Shown piece after piece: positions 33,946 to 42,262 of a stretch of 64,000 nt of DNA. Source of the DNA: Caulobacteraceae bacterium (lineage in GTDB: Bacteria; Pseudomonadota; Alphaproteobacteria; Caulobacterales; Caulobacteraceae); assembly GCA_947475875.1 (NCBI GenBank), contig CANJME010000003.1, positions 1 through 64,000 on the forward strand, read 5' to 3'. The notes beneath the pieces are model-generated. The model had not been told where the DNA came from and did no database searches. It saw only the letters and a list, made by a program, of their open reading frames with translations. Position 1 is the stretch's first letter, and each line of letters begins with the position of its first letter. The position numbers and the translations under genes were made by a program.

Positions 33946-35157
33946 ATGGATACCGATCAAAAGGCGCCGACCGGCCCCCTCGCCGACATCCGAGTCGTCG
34001 AGATGGGCACCCTGATCGCCGGGCCTTTCTGCGGTCAGGTGCTGGGCGATTTCGGCGCCGAAGTGATCAAGATCGAAGATCCCGCCGCCGGCGATCCCAT
34101 GCGCGGCTGGGGCCGGTCCATGCCCAAGGGCCATTCGCCGTGGTGGCCGGTCATCGGCCGCAACAAGAAGTCGATCACCCTCAATCTGCGCACACAGGAG
34201 GGCCAGGATCTGGCCCGCAAGCTGATCGACAAGTCCGATGTGCTGGTCGAGAACTTCCGCCCCGGCACGCTGGAGAAGTGGGGTCTGGGTTACGAGGCGC
34301 TCAGCAAAACCAACCCCGGCCTGATCCTCAACCGCGCTTCCGGCTACGGCCAGACCGGACCGATGAGCCACAAGGCGGGCTACGCCCTGGTCGGCGAGGC
34401 CATGGGCGGGCTTCGCTACATCACCGGCGAGCCGGACCGCCCGCCGGCCCGGGCCGGCATTTCGATCGGCGATTCCCTGGCGGGCCTGCACGGGGCGCTT
34501 GGCGTGATGATGGCTCTGCATGCGCGGCAGGCCTCCGGTCGCGGGCAGGTGATCGATGTTTCGATCTATGAAAGCGTGCTGACCGTGATGGAAAACGCCA
34601 TCACCGAATACGATCTGACCGGCTATGTGCGTGAGCGCTCAGGCTCGATCCTGCCGGGCATCGCGCCGTCCAACGCCTATCCAACCCTGGACGCCATGGT
34701 GGTGATCGGCGCCAACCAGGACACCCTGTTTTCCCGCCTGTGCGAGGTGATGAAACGCCCCGATCTGGCGGCCGACCCGCGCTACAAGACCCACCTCGGG
34801 CGCGGCGAGAACCAGAAAGAACTGGACGACATTATCGGCGCCTGGACGGCGACCCAGACCACCGACGCCGTGCTGGCGCTGATGGACGAATACGGCATCG
34901 CCGCGGGTCGGGTTTACCGGCCACAGGACATGATGACCGATCCGCAGTATCAGGCCCGCGAGAGCATCGTCTCGGTACCGCACCCGGTGTTCGGCCAGGT
35001 GAAAATGCAGAACGTTTTTCCGAAGATGAGCGAAACGCCGGGCAGTGTCCGCTGGCCGGGCGAGGGCCTCGGCGCCCATACTGACGAGGTGCTGATGCAG
35101 GTGGCCGATTTGTCGGCGGACGAGGTCGCCGACTTGCGAAAACGCGGGATCGTCTAG
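33946..35157 (+). CDS. CaiB/BaiF (class III) CoA-transferase
   Basis: The ATG at 33946 is chosen because AGGGAGAG lies nine bases upstream; 403 residues. The N-terminal VVEMGTLIAGPFCGQVLGDFGAEVIKIE and DVLVENFRPGTLEKWGLGYEAL are family signatures. The catalytic Asp is in ISIGDSLAGLHGALGV. It would move CoA between two organic acids. The substrate is unknown; other acyl-CoA genes are 20 kb away, so no pathway can be named. The stop abuts the stop of the next, oppositely oriented small gene. Confidence 0.93.
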   Translation: MDTDQKAPTGPLADIRVVEMGTLIAGPFCGQVLGDFGAEVIKIEDPAAGDPMRGWGRSMPKGHSPWWPVIGRNKKSITLNLRTQEGQDLARKLIDKSDVLVENFRPGTLEKWGLGYEALSKTNPGLILNRASGYGQTGPMSHKAGYALVGEAMGGLRYITGEPDRPPARAGISIGDSLAGLHGALGVMMALHARQASGRGQVIDVSIYESVLTVMENAITEYDLTGYVRERSGSILPGIAPSNAYPTLDAMVVIGANQDTLFSRLCEVMKRPDLAADPRYKTHLGRGENQKELDDIIGAWTATQTTDAVLALMDEYGIAAGRVYRPQDMMTDPQYQARESIVSVPHPVFGQVKMQNVFPKMSETPGSVRWPGEGLGAHTDEVLMQVADLSADEVADLRKRGIV

Positions 35158-35379
35158 TTACATCCCCGGCGGTGGGGTGATCTTCAGCACCTGGCCGATC
35201 TGGTAGAGCATCAGCACTGCTCCGAAGGCCAGCAGGACCATCAGGAAGCGCCACGGGATCAGGCGCGGCCCCTTGATCGGGTCCACCGGCCGCGCGCCGC
35301 GCCAGCCGCAGAACACGCCCAGCGCAAGGAACGTTACCCCCAGGATGATACTCATGGTCAGGCTGAGGTGCAGGTCCAT
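35158..35379 (-). CDS. small two-span membrane protein of unknown function
   Basis: This 73-residue protein has two hydrophobic spans (about residues 8-25 and 44-64) separated by a basic loop (GWRGARPVDPIKGPRLIPWRF). It ends KITPPPGM. It abuts the CoA-transferase stop with no gap and is divergent from podJ. Codon use and composition look like those of real genes here. I do not recognise the family. Confidence 0.7.
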   Translation of the reverse strand: MDLHLSLTMSIILGVTFLALGVFCGWRGARPVDPIKGPRLIPWRFLMVLLAFGAVLMLYQIGQVLKITPPPGM

Positions 35380-35416
35380 CGCTATGCTCTGATTTCGCCT
35401 CTAATTTAGGGCCTTG

Positions 35417-35562
35417 TTAACCATTCGGCGGCTTTCGTCGAGGCCCGACGTTGTCATCCACAGCATAATGTCGCGGGCCCTAGATTTAGTGGTCGGGCGC
35501 CGTTTACACACAAGGGATCGGTGATAGCGTCCGCCAAGGTGGACCCGTGTGAAAGATGATTC
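35417..35562 (+). promoter_or_regulatory. cell-cycle type control region upstream of podJ
   Basis: TTAACCAT, a CtrA half-site, is at 35417-35424. TCATCCACA, one mismatch from the DnaA box TTATCCACA, is at 35454-35462. GATTC, a GANTC site for CcrM methylation, is at 35558-35562, four bases before the ATG. No ribosome-binding site is evident before the ATG. Binding is inferred from motif match alone. Confidence 0.5.
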
Positions 35563-35565
35563 GGT

Positions 35566-38466
35566 ATGACATCCAACGCCCCATGGAGCGTTAAGGGCAT
35601 CGAGCCCAACGCCCGCGAGGCGGCCAAGGATCAGGCCCGCCGCGCCGGTATGACGCTGGGTGAGTGGCTGACGCGCCGTATCCAGGACGAAGCCGATGAG
35701 GGCGGCGAGGCGGGCTCGGCCGCGCGGGGACCGCTCTCCAAGGCGCTGGACCGGCTAACGGCCCGCATCGAAATCGCCGAACAGCGCTCGACGCTGGCGG
35801 TCACCGGCATCGATCAATCGGTGCGCGGGGTGCTGGCGCGACTGGAAATCACCGAACGCGACCAGGTGGCGCTCGGCGCCCGCTTCGAAGGCGCGCTGAA
35901 CGAGGTCAGCGAAACCCAAAACGCGCTCATTGAACGGATTGCGCGGGTTGAAGACCACACCTCTGGACCGCGCTCCCTGGAGGCGATCAAGGGACTTGAG
36001 GGCCAGGTCGCGCGCATCGCCAACCAGGTTTATGACGCCGAAGGCCGGCAGCGGGAGACCAACGCCGACCTGCGCCGCGATCTCGGCGCGCTGGCCGCCC
36101 GTGTCGAAAGCGGCGGCGGTAGCGGCGATGACGGCGCGGGCATCGCCCAGCGGCTCGATCAGGCCGAGGCAAGGACCACCGCGGCGCTGCGGGCTCTGGA
36201 AGTCACCTCCGCCCAGCTCGACCGCCGCCTGGAAGCGGCTGAAGACCGTCTGGAAGCCGGCGGCGACACCGGCGCTCTGGAGCGGCGTCTTTCCGAGATC
36301 GCCGCAAATCTGACCAGCGGCCTCGAAGCCGCGCGCGTCGAGATGGGCGAACAGCTGCGGGCCTCGGCCGACAGCCGGTTCGACCGCATGGAACAGGCGC
36401 TGCGCGAGATGGACAGCCACGTCCAGGCCGCCGAGCAGCGTTCGTCGCAGGCTATCGAACAGATGGGTCGCGAAGTTCTGCGTGTCGCCGAGGCGCTGAG
36501 CCGCAAGGTCAACACCACCGAGCAGCGCGCCGCCAACGCCATCGAACAGGTCGGCGGCGAGGTGGCCCGTGTGGTCAATTCGCTGGATATCCGCCTGCAA
36601 CGGTCGGAGACGACCCAAGGCCACGCCCTGGACAAGCTGGGCGCGGACCTCACGCGCGTGACCGAAAAACTGACCGAACGGATCGGCGTGGCCGAGCGCC
36701 GGTCCGCCCAGGCCATCGACGATGTCGGCGAGCAGATCAGCCGGGTCACCGAGCGTTTGAACCAGCGCTATGACCGCAGCGCCAATGATCTGGCCGAGCG
36801 CATTCGTCAGAGCGAAGAGCGCACGGTGCGCCTGCTGGAAGAAGCCCGCGAGCGCCTGGATGGGCGATCGAGCAAGGCGCCCGCCGCGCCTGAAACCGGG
36901 TTTGCGCCCGCCACTGCGGATCTTCTGTCGCCGCCGCCGTTCCCCGGCGAGCCCGCGGCCGCCATCCCGACGGCTGGGCCCCCGCAGTATGTGATCTATC
37001 CCGACGTCGCCCCGTTCGGGCAGGCGATGGCGCCGGCAGCCATGGCCGCGCCCGGCTTTGCGCCCGTGGCCGAGGATTTCCCCCTTGAGGACCTCGACGC
37101 GGCCAGCGACTTCGCCGCGACGGCGACGCCCCAGACCGAGGCCGACTTCGTCGACGACGCTTCGCGGGCCGACTTCGAGGCTCGCGCGTCCGAAACGCAG
37201 GACCGCCTGGAAATCTCGGTCGACGAGGACGCCGAGTTCGAATTCGCCGGGGAAGAGAGGGCGCATGATTACGATCTGTCGCCGCCTTCACCCCCGCCGC
37301 TCGCCGCAGAGCCGGTGGCGACACTTTCAACCCGAGAGTTGATCGAACAGGCCAGGGCCGCCGCCAGGGCCGCACAGGCCGAACGTTCGGGTGGCGGCAG
37401 GGGTCGCCGTGACGCACAACGCGCCGGGGGCGGGGCGCTCAGCGCCGGACCCTTCGTCACCCGCCGCCGCAAGCCCGATCACAGCCGCACCATCATGGCC
37501 GCCTCCTTCATCATCGCCATCGCCATCATTGGTGGCGGGGCCGCCATTTTCTATGCGGGCGGCGCGCCCGAGAAGATCACTGCCTGGTGGAGCCGTCCTG
37601 CCGCCGGCGTCGTCGATGCGGAAGCCACCGTCGAACCCCGTCTGGCCGTCGCGCTCAATCCCCAGCCTATTTCGCCCGAAGACGTTCTGGCCAATCCTAT
37701 TGCGCCCGGCGCCCCCGGAGCGGAAGCCGAAGACCTCTTCAGCCAGGGCCGCAGCAAGGTGGAAGCGGGTGACAAGGGCGGCGCCGAACAGGTGCGCCGC
37801 GCCGCCAACCTGGGCCACGCGGGCGCCCAACGGTATCTGGCCAGCCTCTACAAGACCGGCCGCGCGGGTGTCGCCAAGGACCTTCCCGAGGCGCGCCGGT
37901 GGTATGAGCGCGCCGCCGCCGGCGGTGACCGCCAGGCCATGCACGAAGCCGGTCTGATGCAGCATTTCGGCGAAGGCGGCCCAGCCAATCTGGTCAGCGC
38001 CGCCGAATGGTTCCGCCGGGCTGCCGATCTGGGCTCGACCGACAGTCAGTTCAATCTGGCGGCCCTCTACGAGACGGGATCAGGCGTCAGCATCAACCCG
38101 GCCGAGGCCTACAAGTGGTATCAGTTGGCCGCTCGCGATACGGACGAAGCCAAGCGCAACCAGGCGCGTGAGGCGGCCAACCGGGTGAAAGTCCAGCTCA
38201 GCGCGGCGGATCAGGGCGCCGCCGAGCGGTTCGCCGCGAACTTCATCCCGCAAACCGCGAATGTCAGCGCGCGCGCCGTAGCGCCCGATTATCTGACCAT
38301 TCAGCGGGCATTGGCCCGTCTCGGCTATTTCCGCGGGGCCGTGAACGGGATCGCCGGCGACGACCTTGCCGCGGCGGTCAGGGAATATCAGCGCGACCAG
38401 GGTCTGGCGGCCACCGGCGTGCTCGATCCCACCACCACCGCCAGGATCAGGACCGCGGCGCGCTAG
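35566..38466 (+). CDS. podJ: PodJ-like polar organelle development protein
   Basis: This 966-residue protein starts PWSVKGIEPNAREAAKDQARRAGMTLGEWL, the conserved PodJ N-terminus. A long coiled coil covers about residues 50-440, then a Pro/Ala-rich and acidic linker. A membrane span (MAASFIIAIAIIGGGAAIFY) lies at about 643-665. The periplasmic part holds Sel1 repeats (about 730-870; ANLGHAGAQRYLASLYKTGR, ADLGSTDSQFNLAALYETGSG) and a peptidoglycan-binding domain at about 905-966. In Caulobacter PodJ marks the new pole and recruits PleC and pilus/holdfast factors. Length and order match. It shares CTAG with the stop of the convergent pdeM gene. Confidence 0.93.
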   Translation: MTSNAPWSVKGIEPNAREAAKDQARRAGMTLGEWLTRRIQDEADEGGEAGSAARGPLSKALDRLTARIEIAEQRSTLAVTGIDQSVRGVLARLEITERDQVALGARFEGALNEVSETQNALIERIARVEDHTSGPRSLEAIKGLEGQVARIANQVYDAEGRQRETNADLRRDLGALAARVESGGGSGDDGAGIAQRLDQAEARTTAALRALEVTSAQLDRRLEAAEDRLEAGGDTGALERRLSEIAANLTSGLEAARVEMGEQLRASADSRFDRMEQALREMDSHVQAAEQRSSQAIEQMGREVLRVAEALSRKVNTTEQRAANAIEQVGGEVARVVNSLDIRLQRSETTQGHALDKLGADLTRVTEKLTERIGVAERRSAQAIDDVGEQISRVTERLNQRYDRSANDLAERIRQSEERTVRLLEEARERLDGRSSKAPAAPETGFAPATADLLSPPPFPGEPAAAIPTAGPPQYVIYPDVAPFGQAMAPAAMAAPGFAPVAEDFPLEDLDAASDFAATATPQTEADFVDDASRADFEARASETQDRLEISVDEDAEFEFAGEERAHDYDLSPPSPPPLAAEPVATLSTRELIEQARAAARAAQAERSGGGRGRRDAQRAGGGALSAGPFVTRRRKPDHSRTIMAASFIIAIAIIGGGAAIFYAGGAPEKITAWWSRPAAGVVDAEATVEPRLAVALNPQPISPEDVLANPIAPGAPGAEAEDLFSQGRSKVEAGDKGGAEQVRRAANLGHAGAQRYLASLYKTGRAGVAKDLPEARRWYERAAAGGDRQAMHEAGLMQHFGEGGPANLVSAAEWFRRAADLGSTDSQFNLAALYETGSGVSINPAEAYKWYQLAARDTDEAKRNQAREAANRVKVQLSAADQGAAERFAANFIPQTANVSARAVAPDYLTIQRALARLGYFRGAVNGIAGDDLAAAVREYQRDQGLAATGVLDPTTTARIRTAAR

Positions 38467-39140
38467 TCGCCCACGAGGCTGGTCCACAGCACCGGCCAGG
38501 ACCGCCCCCGTCCCAGCACGATGGCCAGGGGATCGCCCTCAAACAAACCGGCATAGGCCGCATCGCGCACATTCAGCCCGCCGGCGTAGGCGCCGAACGC
38601 CGGCAGGATGATCCGCATGCCGTCAGTGACGAAACATCGCCGCCGTGTGCTGCCGCCCTGGGCGCGCACCTTGGCGCAGGGGTGCAGGTGACCGGCTGCC
38701 CAGCCATGATCGGCGCCGGGCCGGGGCTCGTGTCGCAGAACCAGACCGTCAAACACGAGATCCGCCGCCGCTTCGCCGGGCAAACCTTGCGGGCCCTCGG
38801 CGTCATGATTGCCGACGACCCAGACGAGCCGCCGTCGCGCGGCGATGTCCGAAATGACGGCGATCTCATCCTCGCCGATCCGCGTCCCGGCCGCGCCATC
38901 GTGCAGGGTATCGCCGAGGAGAATGACCAGGTCGGGGTCGGTCGCCTCAATCTCCACGCTCAGCCGACGCAGCGTCTCGCGCGTGTCCCACGGCGGTAAA
39001 AGCTGGCCGCGCGCCGCATAGGCCGAGCCCTTCTCAAGGTGCAGGTCGGCAACGACCAGGGCGCGCTCGGTCTCGATCCACAGCGCGCCGGACGGGCGCA
39101 GCGCCACCGCAAGACCGGCGATGGTCATCAGGTGGGTCAT
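38463..39140 (-). CDS. pdeM: ligase-associated DNA-damage-response phosphoesterase PdeM
   Basis: This 225-residue metallophosphoesterase has the motifs DLHLEKG, LGDTLHD, GNHD and GHLHPC in the calcineurin order. It lies immediately downstream of the Lhr-type helicase with an ATGA overlap, the arrangement of the ligase-associated repair set (helicase, exonuclease, ATP-dependent ligase, PdeM). It is probably a manganese-dependent nuclease acting on damaged DNA ends. The ligase and exonuclease genes are not next to it here. Confidence 0.9.
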   Translation of the reverse strand: MTHLMTIAGLAVALRPSGALWIETERALVVADLHLEKGSAYAARGQLLPPWDTRETLRRLSVEIEATDPDLVILLGDTLHDGAAGTRIGEDEIAVISDIAARRRLVWVVGNHDAEGPQGLPGEAAADLVFDGLVLRHEPRPGADHGWAAGHLHPCAKVRAQGGSTRRRCFVTDGMRIILPAFGAYAGGLNVRDAAYAGLFEGDPLAIVLGRGRSWPVLWTSLVGD

Positions 39141-41587
39141 CCCATCGCCTCGGCGATCAGGGCCTGCGCGGCGGCGGCTTCCAGCACCATTTCTCCGGCC
39201 GAGACGCCGGGCGCGCGCTCGCGGCCGATCTCCATCAGCGTCGGTACGGCGAAGGGCGAGACGTGTTCAAGCCGCTTCGGCCGGATGCGCGATTTCACCC
39301 GCGCCAGGAAATCGCCGATCCGGCTCACATCGAGCAGCCCACTTGCCGCGTCGGCCCGCGCGCATTGCAGCAGCAGATGGTCCGGCTGGTGGCGGCGCAG
39401 CACGTCGTAGATCAGGTCAGCCGAGAAGGTCACCTGCCGGCCCGACTTCCGCTCGCCGGGAAAGCGCCGCTCGATCAGACCGGCGACGAGGGCCGCGTTG
39501 CGGAACGAGCGTTTCATCAGCACGCTCTCCTCAAGCCAGGCTTCCAGATCATCGCCCAGAATGTCCTCTTCGAAGAGCGCGTCGAAATCGAGCCCGTCCA
39601 TCGGTTTCATCGCCCAGATGCTGAGCGAATAGTCGTTGGCGAGATAGCCGATCGGCCCGACGCCCAACCGGTCCAGCCGCCGGGTCAGCAGCATGGCCAG
39701 GGTGGTGTGCGCGAGCCTGCCCTCGAACGGATAGCAGATCATGAAATGCCGGGCGCCATGCGGGAAGGTCTCGATCAGCAGGTCGTTCTCGTGCGGCAGG
39801 GCCGAGTGATCGCGCTGGGCGCTCAGCCATTCGACCACGTCGGCGGGCAAGCCTTCCCAAGCCGCCTCGTCGGTCATCAACCGCCGCACCCGCGCCGCCA
39901 GATAGGTCGAGAGCGGAAATTTCGAGCCGCCCCAGCTGACGACCTTGGGGTCTTTGTCGGCCGACCGCGTGACGATGGCGTCGGCTCCCTTCACGCCCTC
40001 GAACCGCCAGACCTGGCCGGCGAAGACAAAAGTGTCGCCGATATCCAGCGCCTCGAAATACCATTCCTCGACCTCGCCGATCTTGCGGCCCGCGCCACTG
40101 CGGCCGGCCGTTCGCAGCGTCAGCGTGTCGGCGCCAACAATGGCTCCGACGTTCATGCGGTGGCGTTGGGCGGTCTCGGCGGTTCGAACGCGCCACAGGC
40201 CGTCCGGCCCCTTCACGATCCGCCGGAAACGATCATAGACCTTCAGCGCATAGCCGCCGGTGGAAACGAAATCGACGACCCGCTCGTAGTCTTCCCAGCT
40301 CAGACCGGCGAAGGGCGAAGCTGTCCGGACCTCGTCGTAGAGAGCGACCAGATCGAAGGGTTGGGAGCAGGCGCAGCCCATGATGTGCTGGGCCAGGACG
40401 TCCAGCGCGCCGATGCGATAGACCTCGCCGTCGAAGGCGTTGGCGGCCACCGCGTCGGCGGCCGCGCGACATTCCAGCATCTCGAAGCGGCTGGCCGGCG
40501 CCAGCAGCGCGCGGCTGGGCTCGTCCAGTCGGTGGTTGGCCCGGCCAATCCGCTGCACCAGACGCGATGAGCCCTTGGGCGCGGCTAGCTGGATGACCAG
40601 ATCGACCTCACCCCAGTCGATGCCGAGATCGAGTGTAGAGGTGCAGACGACGGCGCGAAGAGCGCCCTTCGCCATCGCCGCCTCGACTCTGCGGCGCTGC
40701 TCGGCGGCCAGGCTGCCGTGATGCAGGGCGATGGGCAGGTTCGCGTCGTTCAGCCGCCACAGTTCCTGAAAGGCAAACTCGGCCTGCCAGCGGGTGTTGA
40801 CGAAAACGAGCGCCATCTTCGCGCTCTCGATCGCCGCATAGACCTCAGCCATGGCGTGCTGGGCCGTGTGCCCCGCCCAGGGAACCTTGTTCTCTGACAG
40901 CAGCACTTCGACCACCGGCGCAGCGCCGGCCTCGCCGCGGATGATGATCGGCTCAACTCCAGGCTTGGCCGTGCCGCCTGTCAGCCACCCCAACAGCTTG
41001 TCCGGATCGTCCACCGTCGCCGACAGGCCGACCCGCCGCGCGTTCGGTGCGAATTGGGCCAGCCGCGCCAGGCCCAGCGACAACAGGTCGCCGCGCTTTG
41101 ACGAGTGGATGGCGTGGATCTCGTCGATGATGATGCAGGAGAGGTCCTCGAAATAGGCGCGCGCCCCTTCCCAGGCGCAGAACAGCGCCAGCTGTTCAGG
41201 GGTGGTGAGCAGGATGTCGGGCGGCGACACGCGCTGCCGGGCCTTTTTGGAAACCGAGGAATCGCCCGTGCGGCTTTCCACCCGCACCGCCAGACCCATC
41301 TCCGCCACCGGGGTCAGCAGGTTACGTTGCACGTCCACCGCCAGGGCCTTCAGCGGTGATATATAGAGGGTGTGCAGGCTGGGCGGGGCATTGCGCGGCG
41401 GCCTGGCCGAGAGCTCGATCAGGCTGGGCAGGAACCCGGCCAGGGTCTTGCCGCCGCCGGTCGGCGCGATCAGCAGCACATCGCGTCCAGCCTCGGCTTC
41501 GCGCGCCATGGCCAGCTGATGGCCGCGCGGGCTCCAGCCGCGGCGCGCGAACCAGTTTGAAAACGGAGCGGGCAGAGCGGAAGCCAT
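39137..41587 (-). CDS. ligase-associated DEXH-box helicase (Lhr family)
   Basis: This 816-residue superfamily 2 helicase has Walker A APTGGGKTLAGFLP, motif II CIIIDEIHAIHSSKRGD, the LSATV motif III, and motifs V/VI in VVCTSTLDLGIDWGEVDLVIQ and RLVQRIGRANHR. The Lhr core and winged-helix/beta-barrel region follow, with the family tail ending MVLEAAAAQALIAEAMG. The length matches the ligase-associated subgroup, which is shorter than the about 1500-residue Lhr of E. coli type. It is expected to unwind or translocate on DNA in repair. A near-perfect SOS box lies 19 bases upstream of the start. Confidence 0.93.
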   Translation of the reverse strand: MASALPAPFSNWFARRGWSPRGHQLAMAREAEAGRDVLLIAPTGGGKTLAGFLPSLIELSARPPRNAPPSLHTLYISPLKALAVDVQRNLLTPVAEMGLAVRVESRTGDSSVSKKARQRVSPPDILLTTPEQLALFCAWEGARAYFEDLSCIIIDEIHAIHSSKRGDLLSLGLARLAQFAPNARRVGLSATVDDPDKLLGWLTGGTAKPGVEPIIIRGEAGAAPVVEVLLSENKVPWAGHTAQHAMAEVYAAIESAKMALVFVNTRWQAEFAFQELWRLNDANLPIALHHGSLAAEQRRRVEAAMAKGALRAVVCTSTLDLGIDWGEVDLVIQLAAPKGSSRLVQRIGRANHRLDEPSRALLAPASRFEMLECRAAADAVAANAFDGEVYRIGALDVLAQHIMGCACSQPFDLVALYDEVRTASPFAGLSWEDYERVVDFVSTGGYALKVYDRFRRIVKGPDGLWRVRTAETAQRHRMNVGAIVGADTLTLRTAGRSGAGRKIGEVEEWYFEALDIGDTFVFAGQVWRFEGVKGADAIVTRSADKDPKVVSWGGSKFPLSTYLAARVRRLMTDEAAWEGLPADVVEWLSAQRDHSALPHENDLLIETFPHGARHFMICYPFEGRLAHTTLAMLLTRRLDRLGVGPIGYLANDYSLSIWAMKPMDGLDFDALFEEDILGDDLEAWLEESVLMKRSFRNAALVAGLIERRFPGERKSGRQVTFSADLIYDVLRRHQPDHLLLQCARADAASGLLDVSRIGDFLARVKSRIRPKRLEHVSPFAVPTLMEIGRERAPGVSAGEMVLEAAAAQALIAEAMG

Positions 41588-41605
41588 TCCTCAGATCGTT
41601 AGCAC

Positions 41606-41620
41606 GTTCTCGTTTCGTTT
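41606..41620. promoter_or_regulatory. near-match LexA box upstream of the Lhr-PdeM operon
   Basis: On the + strand this reads GTTC-TCGTTTC-GTTT, one base away from the alphaproteobacterial SOS box GTTC-N7-GTTC. It lies 19 bases before the helicase start codon (41587, minus strand). The spacer ends in TTTC like the exact box at 52203. Confidence 0.4.
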
Positions 41621-41751
41621 CTAGTGGGCGATGAGGAACGCTCCCCCTTCGGACTGCCGTACTATTTTGCCAGCCCGCCAGATGGGTGCATGGTGGGGTA
41701 TCCGATCGGGGAAATGGATTGAATCAACCACGAAATCAGGGGGAACTTCAC

Positions 41752-42156
41752 ATGACTTTCGTAGAATCCATCAAGACGTGCTTGGGCAAATTCGTCACCT
41801 GGAAGGGCAGGGCGGCGCGATCTGAGTTCTGGTTCTTTACCCTCTTCGTGCTTCTGGTCGAAATCGTTGCGATGGTTATCGACAACGTGACCGGCCTGGC
41901 ATTCCATGTTGGGGGCGTCAGCGCCGGCTACGGTTGGGTGTACCTGCTGGCGAGCTTGGTTCTGTTCCTGCCGAACCTGTCTGTTCTGGTTCGGCGTCTG
42001 CACGACACCAACCATTCCGGCTGGTGGTACTGGATCGCCCTAGTGCCGTTGCTCGGCGGCATTCTACTTCTGGTGTGGTTCTGCTCCAAAGGCACTACGG
42101 GAGAGAACCGTTTTGGATCCGATCCGCTGAGCGCAGGCGCGGAAGTCTTTTCGTAA
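41752..42156 (+). CDS. DUF805 family membrane protein (second copy)
   Basis: I start at 41752, where AGGGGGAAC precedes the ATG; 134 residues. The N-terminus CLGKFVTWKGRAARSEFWFFTLF contains the DUF805 GRxxRSEFW motif, and SVLVRRLHDTNHSGWWYWIALVPLLG is the family's RRLHDxxxSGWW loop. Three to four spans are present. The C-terminus GTTGENRFGSDPL is the usual DUF805 ending, a better match than the copy at 13431-13904. The function of the family is unknown. Confidence 0.92.
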   Translation: MTFVESIKTCLGKFVTWKGRAARSEFWFFTLFVLLVEIVAMVIDNVTGLAFHVGGVSAGYGWVYLLASLVLFLPNLSVLVRRLHDTNHSGWWYWIALVPLLGGILLLVWFCSKGTTGENRFGSDPLSAGAEVFS

Positions 42157-42262
42157 GAGATCCTTTGCCGTGAGATCGCGCTGGCGGGGGTTGCACGCTC
42201 TCGCAAGCGAACTACCGGTCATATGTGGCGCGTGAACCCGCGGAAGGGTAACAGCCCGCTTC

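Noticed and set aside
35755..37266. 503-codon open frame opposite podJ
   Set aside because: Shadow of the podJ coiled-coil region; no start signal and no domain.
39263..40570. 435-codon open frame opposite the Lhr-type helicase
   Set aside because: Shadow of a conserved helicase gene; composition is typical of an antisense frame.
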